A program made the position numbers and the translations under genes. Shown piece after piece: positions 1 through 8,229 of a stretch of 14,633 nt of DNA. The stretch is taken from NCBI GenBank assembly GCA_025449615.1, contig JANWJA010000011.1, positions 1 through 14,633 of the forward strand. Direction: 5' to 3'. The stretch is from Methyloceanibacter sp. GTDB lineage: Bacteria > Pseudomonadota > Alphaproteobacteria > Rhizobiales > Methyloligellaceae. The notes beneath the pieces are model-generated. The model made no database searches. It had not been told where the DNA came from and saw only the letters and a program-made list of their open reading frames with translations. The stretch's first letter is position 1. Each line of letters begins with the position of its first letter.

Positions 1-516
1 CGCGGCATCGAGATCGGTCATATCTTCTTTTTCGGCACGAAATATTCGGCGCCGATGAACTGCAAGGTGCAAGGCCCCGATGGCAATGTGGTGCCGGTCG
101 AGATGGGCTCTTACGGCATCGGCGTGTCGCGCCTGCCTGCCGCGATCATCGAGGCTTCGCATGACGATGCCGGCATCATCTGGCCGAAATCGGTGGCACC
201 CTTCGATGTCGGCCTCATCAACCTGAAGGTCAGTGACGCCGCGACCGACAAAGTTTGCGAGGATCTCTATGCCAAGCTTGAGAAAGCCGGGCTTGACGTT
301 CTCTACGATGACCGCGACGAGCGGGCAGGGGCCAAATTCGCCACCTTCGATCTGATCGGCCTGCCCTGGCAGCTCATCGTTGGACCGAAAGGCCTGCAAT
401 CCGGCGACGTGGAATTGAAAGAGCGCGCGACCGGCGCTCGCGAGACTTTGCCGATCGATGCCGCGCTAAACCGTCTTGTCAGCGCTTCCAACGAAGCGAG
501 GAAGGTGGCCGCATGA
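1..516 (+). CDS. proS: Prolyl-tRNA synthetase, C-terminal part (5' end outside window)
   Basis: Cytoplasmic class II aminoacyl-tRNA synthetase that charges tRNA-Pro with proline. The frame is open from base 1, so only the last 171 codons are present. The fragment starts inside the catalytic core ([16 protein letters not shown]) and contains class II motif 3 ([10 protein letters not shown], about bases 106-135), whose arginine contacts ATP. The anticodon-binding domain follows from about base 208 ([12 protein letters not shown], then [20 protein letters not shown]). The protein ends soon after that domain, so there is no extra C-terminal zinc domain of the eukaryote-like type. The stop TGA (514-516) overlaps the ATG of the next gene in an ATGA arrangement, which suggests translational coupling to the Lol permease gene. 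Whether the bacterial editing insertion is present cannot be judged, because it would lie upstream. The family assignment is secure. Confidence 0.96.
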   Translation, partial: RGIEIGHIFFFGTKYSAPMNCKVQGPDGNVVPVEMGSYGIGVSRLPAAIIEASHDDAGIIWPKSVAPFDVGLINLKVSDAATDKVCEDLYAKLEKAGLDVLYDDRDERAGAKFATFDLIGLPWQLIVGPKGLQSGDVELKERATGARETLPIDAALNRLVSASNEARKVAA

Positions 517-1781
517 AAACCGCCTCCGGTACCGGACCTTTCTCACCCTTCGAATGGCTCGTTGCGTTCCGCTATCTCAGGGCGCGGCGCAAAGAGGGCC
601 TCATTTCGGTGTTTGCCGGGTTTTCCTTCCTCGGGATCGCGCTTGGTGTCGCCACTCTGATCATCGTCATGGCGGTGATGAACGGCTTCCGTCAGGAGCT
701 GTTCAACAAAATGCTCGGTCTCAACGGCCATATCATCGTGCACAGCATGGAAGGCCGCTTTACCGACTACGATCCCGTGGCGTCTCGCATTCAGGGCGTA
801 GCGGGCGTCAAATACGCGCTTCCCTTGATCGAAGGCCAAGTGTTGTTGTCGTCGCCACCAAACTCGACGGGGGCCCTGGTCCGGGGCTTGCGCGAAGCCG
901 ATCTCAAAAAGCTGAAAGCGATTGCGGACAATATCAAGTTCGGCACGCTCGACGGTTGGGAGACGGTCCCCGGCGTCGCCGTCGGCTCGCGGCTTGCCAA
1001 CGAAATGAATCTGAAGCTCGGCGACGACGTCACCATGCTCTCGCCGAATGGCGCAAGGACCGCGCTCGGCACCGTACCGCGGGTGAAGCGCTATCCGATC
1101 GTCGCCATCTTTGAGATCGGCATGGCCGAATATGATTCCAGCATCCTGTTCATGCCGTTGAAAGAGGCACAGGCCTATTTCAATCAGCCCGATTCCGTCA
1201 CCGTGCTCGAAGTGGCACTCGATTCGCCGGACAAGGTCACCGAGCTTGCCCCCAAAGTCATCGAGGCGGGAGGTCCGACCATCTATATCAGCGACTGGCG
1301 ACAGCGAAACGCCACCTTCTTCACCGCGCTCGAGGTCGAGCGCAACGTCATGTTCCTGATCCTGACCCTGATCGTGCTCGTCGCCTCGCTGAATATCATC
1401 TCCGGCATGCGCATGCTGGTGAAGGACAAGGTCCGCGATATCGCGATTCTGCGAACAATGGGGGCCACGCGACATGCCGTGATGCGCATCTTCTGCATCA
1501 CCGGCGCCACGATCGGCATTACCGGTACGCTCGCGGGCCTTGCGCTCGGCGTCTTGGTCTGCTGGAACATCGAGACCTTGCGTGAGTTCATCGCCTGGAT
1601 CACCGACACCGAGCTGTTCTCGCCCGAGCTTTATTATCTCACGCAGATGCCGGCCGAGATGGACACTGGCGAGACGGTTTCCGTGGTCCTCATGGCGCTG
1701 GGCCTGTCGATCCTCGCGACGCTTTATCCCTCCTGGAGCGCCTCCCGCCTCGATCCCGTCGAAGCGTTACGCAACGAGTAG
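513..1781 (+). CDS. lolC: Lipoprotein-releasing ABC transporter permease, LolC/LolE family
   Basis: Inner-membrane permease of the Lol system, which extracts outer-membrane lipoproteins from the inner membrane and passes them to the periplasmic carrier LolA. The 422-residue protein has the family layout: a cytoplasmic N-terminus ([17 protein letters not shown]), TM1 at about 33-56 followed by the conserved NGF (57-59), a large periplasmic domain at about 60-277, then TM2 (279-301), TM3 (326-349) and TM4 (389-408), with an FtsX-type C-terminus ending [10 protein letters not shown]. The start ATG overlaps the proS stop by 4 bases. lolD follows 6 bases downstream, so the two should be made together. 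Only one permease gene is present, whereas E. coli has lolC and lolE flanking lolD. A single permease working as a homodimer (LolF-like) is therefore possible, and the choice between the symbols lolC, lolE and lolF is uncertain. Confidence 0.93.
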   Translation: MKTASGTGPFSPFEWLVAFRYLRARRKEGLISVFAGFSFLGIALGVATLIIVMAVMNGFRQELFNKMLGLNGHIIVHSMEGRFTDYDPVASRIQGVAGVKYALPLIEGQVLLSSPPNSTGALVRGLREADLKKLKAIADNIKFGTLDGWETVPGVAVGSRLANEMNLKLGDDVTMLSPNGARTALGTVPRVKRYPIVAIFEIGMAEYDSSILFMPLKEAQAYFNQPDSVTVLEVALDSPDKVTELAPKVIEAGGPTIYISDWRQRNATFFTALEVERNVMFLILTLIVLVASLNIISGMRMLVKDKVRDIAILRTMGATRHAVMRIFCITGATIGITGTLAGLALGVLVCWNIETLREFIAWITDTELFSPELYYLTQMPAEMDTGETVSVVLMALGLSILATLYPSWSASRLDPVEALRNE

Positions 1782-1787
1782 GGACGC

Positions 1788-2513
1788 GTGGTGGATACTC
1801 TGCAAACTGCCCCAGTGCTTCGCCTCGAAAATCTGGTCCACGCCTATGCCCAAGGCGACAAGAAGATCGAGATCTTGCGCGGCGCATCCGCATCGTTGCA
1901 GGCGGGCGAGGCGGTAGGATTGCTGGGCCCGTCCGGCGCCGGCAAATCAACCTTGCTGCACATTGCCGGATTGCTCGAACGGCCCAATGGCGGGGCAGTC
2001 TTCATTGACGGCGTCGATTGCGTGAAGCTGAGCGATGCCGAGCGCACCACGAAACGTCGCTCCGATATTGGCTTCGTGTTCCAGTTCCATCATCTGTTGC
2101 GAGATTTCACCGCGCTGGAGAATGTCGTGCTGCCGCAAACCATTCTCGGCCTATCGAGAACGGAAGCCGACGATCGGGCAAGACAGCTCCTGCAATCTCT
2201 CGGTCTCGGCGACCGCGTCGAACATAGGCCAGGTGAACTCTCAGGTGGCGAACAGCAGCGCGTGGCAATCGCCCGCGCCGTCGCCAATGGGCCGCGCGTT
2301 CTCCTTGCTGATGAGCCGACCGGCAATCTCGATCCTCCGACTGCCGAACGCGTATTCGACCAGCTCGTGAGCCTAGTGCGCCAATCCGGCGTCGCCGCGC
2401 TCATCGCCACCCACAATCTGGAGCTTGCCGCCCGCATGGACCGCGTACTTCGCCTGACGGACGGTCACCTGATTGAGGAAGAGGTGGTCGTGGCGGAGAT
2501 ACGCGAAGACTAA
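1788..2513 (+). CDS. lolD: Lipoprotein-releasing ABC transporter ATP-binding protein LolD
   Basis: Cytoplasmic ATPase that powers lipoprotein release by the adjacent permease. All ABC motifs are intact in the 241 residues: Walker [10 protein letters not shown] (47-55), Q-loop Gln99, signature LSGGEQ (151-156), Walker B VLLADE (171-176) with catalytic Glu176, the D-loop NLD (180-182) and switch His209. The length fits LolD-type ATPases. The gene starts 6 bases after the permease stop, and the motifs plus this pairing distinguish LolD from other MacB/FtsE-like ATPases. Two GTG codons in tandem (1788 and 1791) could each be the start. The only Shine-Dalgarno-like stretch, AGGGA at 1780-1784, is 3 nt from the first and 6 nt from the second, so 1791 is arguably better. 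The difference is one residue. Confidence 0.94.
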   Translation: MVDTLQTAPVLRLENLVHAYAQGDKKIEILRGASASLQAGEAVGLLGPSGAGKSTLLHIAGLLERPNGGAVFIDGVDCVKLSDAERTTKRRSDIGFVFQFHHLLRDFTALENVVLPQTILGLSRTEADDRARQLLQSLGLGDRVEHRPGELSGGEQQRVAIARAVANGPRVLLADEPTGNLDPPTAERVFDQLVSLVRQSGVAALIATHNLELAARMDRVLRLTDGHLIEEEVVVAEIRED

Positions 2514-2521
2514 TGGCGATC

Positions 2522-2550
2522 TTGCGTTTGGAACAAATAGCGAACATATC
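2522..2550 (+). promoter_or_regulatory. Possible sigma70-type promoter of dnaE
   Basis: A -35-like TTGCGT (2522-2527) is followed after 17 bases by CATATC (2545-2550), a weak -10 hexamer matching the consensus at three of six positions. It begins 9 bases after the lolD stop and would start a transcript near 2557, leaving a leader of about 70 nt before dnaE. This is a reading by eye; dnaE might simply be read through from lolD. The same segment also fits an ECF-type promoter, GGAAC (2530-2534) N17 CGTG (2552-2555). Confidence 0.35.
2531..2545 (+). promoter_or_regulatory. Candidate LexA (SOS) box, GAAC-N7-GAAC
   Basis: Two GAAC words lie at 2531-2534 and 2542-2545 with exactly 7 bases between them. 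This direct repeat (GTTC-N7-GTTC on the other strand) is the established LexA-binding motif of many alphaproteobacteria, unlike the palindromic CTG-N10-CAG of E. coli. It sits between the proposed -35 and -10 of dnaE, where a bound repressor would block RNA polymerase. An eight-base pattern is expected roughly once in a window this size by chance on both strands, but well under 0.1 times in the approximately 1 kb of intergenic DNA, so the placement is suggestive rather than proof. LexA itself is not encoded here. Confidence 0.5.
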
Positions 2551-2560
2551 ACGTGAAGAC

Positions 2561-2617
2561 CGGGGATATGTCGGCTTCGCGGCAGACGCGCGAGTTGCCT
2601 CGTCGGAAGAATCCCCG
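2561..2617 (+). repeat. Inverted repeat in the dnaE leader, next to the ribosome-binding site
   Basis: CGGGGAT (2561-2567) and ATCCCCG (2611-2617) are a perfect 7-base inverted repeat separated by 43 bases. The right arm runs directly into the Shine-Dalgarno sequence GAGG (2617-2620), which is 9 bases before the dnaE ATG at 2630. If it folds in the mRNA, the structure would abut or partly mask the ribosome-binding site. The long loop makes its stability uncertain. Confidence 0.35.
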
Positions 2618-2629
2618 AGGTAATGGCGC

Positions 2630-5600
2630 ATGAACGAAATCACACGGACCGAGCCTGGCGTGGTGACCGCGACCACCAAACCCTTCGTGCATCTCAAGGT
2701 GCATTCCGCCTATTCATTGCTCGAAGGCGCGCTCACGATCACCAAACTGGTGGCGCTGGCGCGCGCCGACCGGATGCCGGCGCTTGCGCTCACCGACACC
2801 AACAATCTGTTCGGCGCGCTCGAATTCTCCGCCGGCCTCGCCGAAGCCGGCATCCAGCCGATCATCGGCTGCACGCTCTCGCTCAGTTTTGCGAATAACG
2901 ACTCCCCAACCGAGACGAGGGGTCCGCGCAGCGAAGGCCGTATCGCGTTGTTGGCCAAAGATGCGGAAGGTTACGCAAATCTGATGTGGCTTTCGACCGA
3001 GGCCTATCAGACCGCCTCGGTGACAGGCGAGGCGGTCGCGAGTCTGAGTTCGCTCAAAGCCCATGCCGCGGGTCTCATCGCGCTGACCGGAGGCCCCGAC
3101 GGCGTCATCGACCAGGCGCTCGCCGCAGGCAATCCCGATCTCGCCCGTGCCCGTCTCACCGCGCTCCACACGCTGTTCGGCGACCGGCTCTATGTCGAAT
3201 TGCAGCGTCATGGACTGCCACAGGAGAGGGCGGTCGAGCCTCTCCTGCTCGATCTTGCGTATGCTGCGTCGTTGCCTGTGGTCGCCACCAATGAGGCCTA
3301 TTTCGCATCGGCCGACGATTTCGAAGCGCATGACGCGCTGATCTGCATCGCGGAAGGAAGCTACGTCACCGTCGATCAGCGCCGCCGCTTGAGCCCGGAG
3401 CACTCCTTCAAGACGCAAAGAGAGATGGTGCAGGCCTTCGCCGATCTTCCTGAGGCGATCGAAAACACGCTCGAGATCGCGCAACGCTGCGCCTATCGCC
3501 CGGTCGAGCGCGCGCCGATCCTGCCGCAATTCGTGGCTGGCGGCAGCGTGACCAGTGAGCAGGGCGCCGCTGAGGCGGAAGAGCTTCGACGCCAATCCGA
3601 GGCCGGGCTTGCCGAACGGCTCGCAGTCGCTGGGGTGGCACCGGGCTTTGAAGCCAAGGATTACACCGAGCGGCTCGCTTACGAGCTCGATGTCATCACG
3701 CGGATGAACTACCAGGGCTACTTCCTCATCGTCGCCGACTTCATCAAATGGGCGAAGTCCGAGAACATTCCTGTTGGCCCCGGCCGCGGCTCGGGCGCTG
3801 GCTCGCTCGTGGCCTACGCGCTCACCATCACCGACCTCGATCCGATCCGCTTCGGCCTCCTGTTCGAGCGCTTCCTCAATCCCGAACGCGTCTCGATGCC
3901 CGACTTCGACATCGATTTCTGTCAGGACCGCCGCGACGAGGTGATCGCCTATGTGCGCGAACGCTATGGCGCCGACCGCGTCGCCCATATCATCACTTTC
4001 GGTAAGCTCCAGGCCCGCGCCGTGTTGCGCGATGTCGGCCGCGTATTGCAGATGCCCTATGGGCAAGTCGACCGGCTCTGCAAGCTCGTGCCGTACAACC
4101 CCGCGAACCCGGTGACGCTGCCCCAAGCCATCGCCGCCGAGCCCCGTCTGCAAGAGGCCCGCGACAACGAGCCGATCGTCGCCAAATTGCTCGATATCGG
4201 GCAGCGGCTCGAAGGGCTTTACCGTCATGCCTCGACCCATGCCGCCGGCGTCGTCATCGCCGACCGGCCTCTGATCGAACTGGTCCCGCTCTACCGTGAC
4301 GCGCGCGCGCAGCTTCCCGCCACCCAATTCAACATGAAATGGGCGGAAGCCGCAGGCCTGGTGAAATTCGACTTTCTCGGCCTGAAGACGCTGACCGTGA
4401 TCGAGATGGCGCGTGCACTGCTTCGCCGCCGCGACATCGAGCTTGATCTCGCTACACTCACTCTCGAGGACCCCGCAACCTATCAACTCCTCCAGCATGG
4501 CGAAACGTTCGGCGTGTTCCAGCTGGAAGGTCAGGGCATGCGCGACGCCTTGCGCAAGCTGAAACCTGACCGCTTCGAGGACATCATTGCCATCGTTGCC
4601 CTCTATCGGCCGGGTCCGATGGACAATATCGACTCTTACGTCAACCGGAAGCACGGCCGCGAGCAGCCGGACTATCTGCATCCCTTGATCGAGCCGATCC
4701 TGAAGGAGACCTACGGCGTCATCATCTACCAGGAACAGGTGATGCAGATCGCCCAAGTCCTGTCCGGCTTCTCGCTCGGCGAGGCGGATCTGCTCCGTCG
4801 CGCCATGGGCAAAAAGATCAAGAAGGAGATGGACCAGCAGCGCGCCCGCTTTGTCGAAGGTGCTGTCGCCAACAATGTGGACCGCGCCCGCGCCGAATAT
4901 ATTTTTGAGTTAGTGGCCAAATTCGCCGGCTACGGCTTCAACAAATCGCACGCTGCAGCCTATGCGCTGATCGCCTACCAGACCGCCTATTTCAAAGCCA
5001 ATCACCCGATCGAGTTCATGGCGGCCTCGATGACGCTCGACATGGGCAACACCGACAAGCTGAACGGCTATGTGCAGGAAGCCCGCCGCATGGGCATTGT
5101 ACTCCAGCCGCCTTCGGTCAATCGGTCGGAGACAGGATTCCTTCCCTCGGATGGCGCGGTTCGCTATTCGCTCGCAGCGCTCAAGAATGTCGGTCAGCAA
5201 GCTGTCGAGCATCTCTGCGCGGAGAGGGAAGCGAACGGTCTCTTCCGTGACGTTTCCGATTTCGCCCGCCGCACCAATCCGCGTGTCGTCAACAAGCGCG
5301 CACTGGAGACGCTGGCCGCCGCCGGCGCTCTCGATGAACTCGGCGTCGATCGCGCCACCGCCTTCGCCAATGTCGATCGCATCATGGAAGCGGGCGCACG
5401 CTCGCTCGAAGCAAGCAGCGAAGGTCAGAACGATCTCTTCTCCGGCGGGGCGAATAGCCCACCGCCCATTGCGCTCAAAGCTGCAGCACCTTGGGTGCCG
5501 ACCGATCGCTTGAGCAAGGAGTTCGAGGCCGTAGGTTTTTTCCTCACCGGCCATCCGCTCGACGATTACCAGGATATTCTCTCAGATCTCGGCGCGGAGA

Positions 5601-6121
5601 CTTGGGCGGCCTTTGCCACGAAAGCGCGAACTCGCCGCGTTGTCGGCACGCTCGCCGCCACCGTGCTCGACGCGCGCGAGCGGAAGGGCAAGACGGGAAA
5701 TTCTTTCGCCTTCGCCGCCTTCTCCGATCCGACGGGCCAGTTCGAGGCCGTGTTGTTCTCCGAGGCGCTTGCCGCGTCGCGGCCGCTGCTCGAGCCCGGA
5801 ACAGCGGTCCTGCTGGAAGTCGAGGCGGAAACCGATGGCGAAACCATCAAGGCCCGCGTGCATCGCCTAATCTCGCTTGACGCTGCCGCAGCAAAGCGTC
5901 AGGCCGGCATGAGAATCCACTTGAGCGATGCGCGCGCGCTGAAACCGCTCGTCGAGCAGGTCGGGCAGGGGTCTGGCCAGGGCCAGTTCCGCATCGTGCT
6001 CCGCCTGGACGATATCGGCCGCGAAGTCGAGTTCGTGCTGCCGCGGGGGATCGACTCGACCCCAAAACAGAGAAGCGCGCTGAAGCTCGTTGGCGGCGTA
6101 ACGGCCGTAAATGCCCTCTAG
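2630..6121 (+). CDS. dnaE: DNA polymerase III subunit alpha (replicative polymerase)
   Basis: Catalytic subunit of the chromosomal replicase. The 1163 residues match the length of E. coli DnaE (1160). In order: an N-terminal PHP domain (FVHLKVHSAYSLLEGA, 19-34), the C-family polymerase core with catalytic aspartates D427 and D429 in PDFDIDF (424-430) and D581 in VKFDFLGL, a helix-hairpin-helix region at about 880-910, a beta-clamp-binding pentapeptide QNDLF (933-937) and an OB fold at about 1000-1085. In the first PHP metal motif the usual HxH reads KVH, as in E. coli-type DnaE, so this domain is probably not a proofreading nuclease and a separate epsilon subunit would be needed. The position after lolD and the full length indicate the main polymerase rather than the SOS paralogue DnaE2, which normally lies with imuA/imuB. 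The start ATG is chosen from GAGG at 2617-2620; an ATG at 2623 is out of frame. Confidence 0.96.
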   Translation: MNEITRTEPGVVTATTKPFVHLKVHSAYSLLEGALTITKLVALARADRMPALALTDTNNLFGALEFSAGLAEAGIQPIIGCTLSLSFANNDSPTETRGPRSEGRIALLAKDAEGYANLMWLSTEAYQTASVTGEAVASLSSLKAHAAGLIALTGGPDGVIDQALAAGNPDLARARLTALHTLFGDRLYVELQRHGLPQERAVEPLLLDLAYAASLPVVATNEAYFASADDFEAHDALICIAEGSYVTVDQRRRLSPEHSFKTQREMVQAFADLPEAIENTLEIAQRCAYRPVERAPILPQFVAGGSVTSEQGAAEAEELRRQSEAGLAERLAVAGVAPGFEAKDYTERLAYELDVITRMNYQGYFLIVADFIKWAKSENIPVGPGRGSGAGSLVAYALTITDLDPIRFGLLFERFLNPERVSMPDFDIDFCQDRRDEVIAYVRERYGADRVAHIITFGKLQARAVLRDVGRVLQMPYGQVDRLCKLVPYNPANPVTLPQAIAAEPRLQEARDNEPIVAKLLDIGQRLEGLYRHASTHAAGVVIADRPLIELVPLYRDARAQLPATQFNMKWAEAAGLVKFDFLGLKTLTVIEMARALLRRRDIELDLATLTLEDPATYQLLQHGETFGVFQLEGQGMRDALRKLKPDRFEDIIAIVALYRPGPMDNIDSYVNRKHGREQPDYLHPLIEPILKETYGVIIYQEQVMQIAQVLSGFSLGEADLLRRAMGKKIKKEMDQQRARFVEGAVANNVDRARAEYIFELVAKFAGYGFNKSHAAAYALIAYQTAYFKANHPIEFMAASMTLDMGNTDKLNGYVQEARRMGIVLQPPSVNRSETGFLPSDGAVRYSLAALKNVGQQAVEHLCAEREANGLFRDVSDFARRTNPRVVNKRALETLAAAGALDELGVDRATAFANVDRIMEAGARSLEASSEGQNDLFSGGANSPPPIALKAAAPWVPTDRLSKEFEAVGFFLTGHPLDDYQDILSDLGAETWAAFATKARTRRVVGTLAATVLDARERKGKTGNSFAFAAFSDPTGQFEAVLFSEALAASRPLLEPGTAVLLEVEAETDGETIKARVHRLISLDAAAAKRQAGMRIHLSDARALKPLVEQVGQGSGQGQFRIVLRLDDIGREVEFVLPRGIDSTPKQRSALKLVGGVTAVNAL

Positions 6122-6157
6122 AGTTCGATTTTGAGGCCCAGAGAGGGTTTGGCGGCC

Positions 6158-6186
6158 TTGCCAAAGCCTGCCCCAATCCCTATAAA
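6158..6186 (+). promoter_or_regulatory. Probable sigma70-type promoter of rpsB-tsf
   Basis: TTGCCA (6158-6163), a 17-base spacer and TATAAA (6181-6186) form the best housekeeping-sigma promoter match I saw in the window. The bases after the -10 (CCGCCT, 6187-6192) give a GC-rich discriminator, typical of growth-rate and ppGpp-sensitive promoters of ribosomal genes. Transcription would begin near 6193, leaving an untranslated leader of about 120 nt before rpsB. It lies in the largest gene-free interval (6122-6314), consistent with a new transcription unit starting here. I see no convincing terminator for dnaE in that interval. Confidence 0.7.
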
Positions 6187-6245
6187 CCGCCTCATCTCAC
6201 ACGCGGGATTCAAAGCGTCGCAAGGCCTTTAGCCTCACCTTCGCT

Positions 6246-6268
6246 CCGGTGACCGGGCTAGACCGGTC
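6246..6268 (+). promoter_or_regulatory. Hairpin in the rpsB leader
   Basis: GACCGG (6251-6256) and CCGGTC (6263-6268) form a perfect 6-bp stem with a 6-base loop. An overlapping alternative pairs CCGGT (6246-6250) with ACCGG (6262-6266), so two mutually exclusive folds are possible. In gammaproteobacteria S2 represses its own mRNA through the rpsB leader. Whether this hairpin has a similar role is inference only. It is followed by the rpsB Shine-Dalgarno AGGAG (6300-6304). Confidence 0.35.
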
Positions 6269-6314
6269 TCTATCATCCCGCGGCGGCAGAACCGGAAAAA
6301 GGAGAAGCAGGCCG

Positions 6315-7238
6315 ATGGCACTGCCCAATGTATCTATGCGCCAGCTTTTGGAAGCCGGCGTGCATTTTGGTCACCAGACCCACCGCTGGAACCCGAAAAT
6401 GGGCTCGTATATTTACGGGTCCCGCAACAACATCCATATCATCGATCTCACCCAGACCGTGCCGCTGCTGCATCAGGCGCTGGTCACGGTAGCCGATGTC
6501 GTCGCCAAAGGTGGTCGCGTGCTGTTCGTCGGCACTAAGCGGCAAGCCTCTGAAGCTGTCGCTGCCGCGGCCAAATCTTGCGCGCAGTATTACGTGAATC
6601 ATCGCTGGCTCGGCGGCACGCTGACCAATTGGCGGACCATCTCCAACTCGATCAAGCGGCTGAAGTCGCTCGAGGAGCTGCTCGCCGGCGAGACGCAGGG
6701 TCTCACCAAGAAGGAGCTGCTCAATCTCACCCGCGAGAAGGACAAGCTCGAGCGCGCGCTTGGCGGCATCAAGGACATGGGCGCGCTGCCCGATTTGATG
6801 TTCGTCATCGACACCAATAAAGAAGCGATCGCCATCGCCGAGGCACGCAAGCTCCATATGCCGGTCGTGGCCATCGTTGATTCCAATTGCGATCCGGACG
6901 GCATCAGCCATCCCATCCCCGGCAATGACGATGCCGGCCGCGCCATCACGCTCTATTGCGATCTCATCGCGCGTGCCGCAATCGACGGCATCGAGCGCGC
7001 TCAAAGCGGCGCCGGTGTCGATCTTGGCGCTACCGACGCGCCACGTGGCGAAGCCGGTCTCGACGAGGGCGAAGAGGGTGCCGGTGAGCGCAGGAACCGC
7101 AGGCGTCCACCGCGAGGCGATACCAAGGATGCGGGCAGTGGCCGGCCGCGTGGTGATGCTCGGCGAGGCCCCAGGAAGCCGCGCCCGGGTGGCGGTGGCG
7201 GCAATGGCAAGCCGGCGACAACCCAGACAAACGGCTAG
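6315..7238 (+). CDS. rpsB: 30S ribosomal protein S2 with long Arg/Gly-rich C-terminal extension
   Basis: Structural protein of the small ribosomal subunit, needed for S1 docking. The start is set at ATG 6315 because translation gives the family N-terminus [20 protein letters not shown], preceded by AGGAG at 6300-6304; an upstream in-frame GTG at 6249 would add 22 residues that do not look like S2. The conserved core ([54 protein letters not shown]) runs to about residue 232. The protein is 307 residues, against 241 in E. coli. The extra tail of about 75 residues starts mixed acidic ([10 protein letters not shown]) and becomes strongly basic and disordered from about residue 258, with [25 protein letters not shown] and a run of five glycines. 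Alphaproteobacterial S2 proteins often carry tails, but this arginine/glycine composition looks unusual. tsf follows 50 bases downstream. Confidence 0.96.
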   Translation: MALPNVSMRQLLEAGVHFGHQTHRWNPKMGSYIYGSRNNIHIIDLTQTVPLLHQALVTVADVVAKGGRVLFVGTKRQASEAVAAAAKSCAQYYVNHRWLGGTLTNWRTISNSIKRLKSLEELLAGETQGLTKKELLNLTREKDKLERALGGIKDMGALPDLMFVIDTNKEAIAIAEARKLHMPVVAIVDSNCDPDGISHPIPGNDDAGRAITLYCDLIARAAIDGIERAQSGAGVDLGATDAPRGEAGLDEGEEGAGERRNRRRPPRGDTKDAGSGRPRGDARRGPRKPRPGGGGGNGKPATTQTNG

Positions 7239-7288
7239 CGCCGTCACCAATGCCCGGCCGATAGAGGCCACGACGTTAGAGGCGAGAC

Positions 7289-8215
7289 ATGGCGATTACC
7301 GCAAACATGGTGAAGGACCTGCGCGAGAAGACCGGCGCAGGCATGATGGACTGCAAGGCAGCGCTCAACGAGAATAGCGGTGACATGGAAGCCGCCGTCG
7401 ATTGGCTGCGCGCCAAAGGCCTGGCCAAGGCCGCCAAGAAAGCCGGCCGCGTCGCCGCCGAAGGCTTGATCGGCCTCGGTGCCGACGCCAAGAAAGCGGC
7501 GTTGGTCGAGGTCAATTCCGAGACCGACTTCGTTGCCCGCAATCAGGCCTTCCAGGACATGACCCGCGCCATCTCGGAAGCCGCCCTGAAGGCCAAAGGC
7601 AATCTCGATGCCCTTGGCGCTGCCAAATTTCCGGGCGGCAGCGCTACCGTCGCCGACACCATAAAGGAAATGATCGGCTCGATCGGCGAGAACATGTCGC
7701 TCCGCCGCACGGCGTACCTGTCCGTCAAGGACGGCGCGGTGGCGAACTACATGCACAACACCATCGCCTCCGGTCTAGGCAAAATCGGCGTGATCGTCGC
7801 GCTCGAGTCGAAGGGTGACGTGGAAAAGCTGAAGGCCTTCGGCAAGCAGGTCGCGATGCACATCGCCGCTGCCAACCCGCAAGCCATCGACGCCGACAGC
7901 CTCGATAAGGCGCTGATCGAACGCGAGCGCGCTGTGCTGACCGAACAGGCGAAGGAATCTGGCAAGCCGGCCCCCGTCATCGAGAAGATGGTCGAGGGGC
8001 GCTTGCGGAAGTTCTTCGAGGAGGTCGTGCTGCTGTCTCAGGCCTTCGTCCACGATCCGGAGACCACCGTCTCCAAGGCGCTTGCCGCTGCCGAAAAGGA
8101 CGCCGGCGCGCCCATCAAGATCACGGGTTTCCATCGCTTCGCGCTTGGCGAGGGGATCGATCGCCCTGACAGCGATTTCGCCGCAGAAGTTGCGGCGGCG
8201 GCGTCAGGCTCGTAG
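7289..8215 (+). CDS. tsf: Elongation factor Ts
   Basis: Guanine-nucleotide exchange factor that regenerates EF-Tu-GTP during translation elongation. The 308 residues begin with the UBA-like N-terminal domain ([20 protein letters not shown], through WLRAKG at 39-44), followed by the core signature TDFVAR (79-84), whose Asp and Phe disrupt the EF-Tu nucleotide site, then the two core subdomains and the segment with [15 protein letters not shown]. This is somewhat longer than E. coli EF-Ts (283). The ATG at 7289 is supported by AGAGG (7278-7282), 6 bases upstream. It forms the classic rpsB-tsf pair, and no promoter is apparent in the 50-base gap, so it should be co-transcribed with rpsB. A small 5-bp hairpin (ACGGC 7231-7235 with GCCGT 7240-7244) spans the rpsB stop codon. 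Confidence 0.97.
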   Translation: MAITANMVKDLREKTGAGMMDCKAALNENSGDMEAAVDWLRAKGLAKAAKKAGRVAAEGLIGLGADAKKAALVEVNSETDFVARNQAFQDMTRAISEAALKAKGNLDALGAAKFPGGSATVADTIKEMIGSIGENMSLRRTAYLSVKDGAVANYMHNTIASGLGKIGVIVALESKGDVEKLKAFGKQVAMHIAAANPQAIDADSLDKALIERERAVLTEQAKESGKPAPVIEKMVEGRLRKFFEEVVLLSQAFVHDPETTVSKALAAAEKDAGAPIKITGFHRFALGEGIDRPDSDFAAEVAAAASGS

Positions 8216-8229
8216 GGTCTTTGCGTCAC

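Noticed and set aside
543..1475. 310-codon minus-strand open frame opposite the Lol permease
   Set aside because: Antisense shadow of a clearly coding gene; low-complexity composition and no family motif.
2714..4756. 680-codon open frame on the minus strand opposite dnaE
   Set aside because: It lies wholly inside the dnaE coding sequence, has no recognisable domain, and its His/Asp/Arg-rich composition is what antisense of GC-rich codons produces.
2630..6121. dnaE as the SOS mutagenesis paralogue DnaE2, given the LexA-like box
   Set aside because: No imuA or imuB is adjacent, the context is the housekeeping proS-lol block, and the length, OB fold and clamp motif fit the main replicase.
6122..6180. 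Intrinsic terminator for dnaE
   Set aside because: Only scattered GGCC words are present; no compact stem followed by a T run.
6249..6314. Upstream GTG start for rpsB adding 22 residues
   Set aside because: Translation [14 protein letters not shown] is not S2-like; the Shine-Dalgarno at 6300-6304 and the conserved N-terminus favour ATG 6315.
6273..7271. 332-codon minus-strand open frame opposite rpsB
   Set aside because: Shadow frame; the plus strand encodes unmistakable S2.
6877..7377. Plus-strand open frame in another frame across the rpsB tail, considered as evidence of a frameshift in S2
   Set aside because: Its translation does not resemble an S2 tail, and the S2 frame runs without a break to its own stop, properly spaced before tsf. 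A frameshift is not needed, though it is worth checking against relatives.
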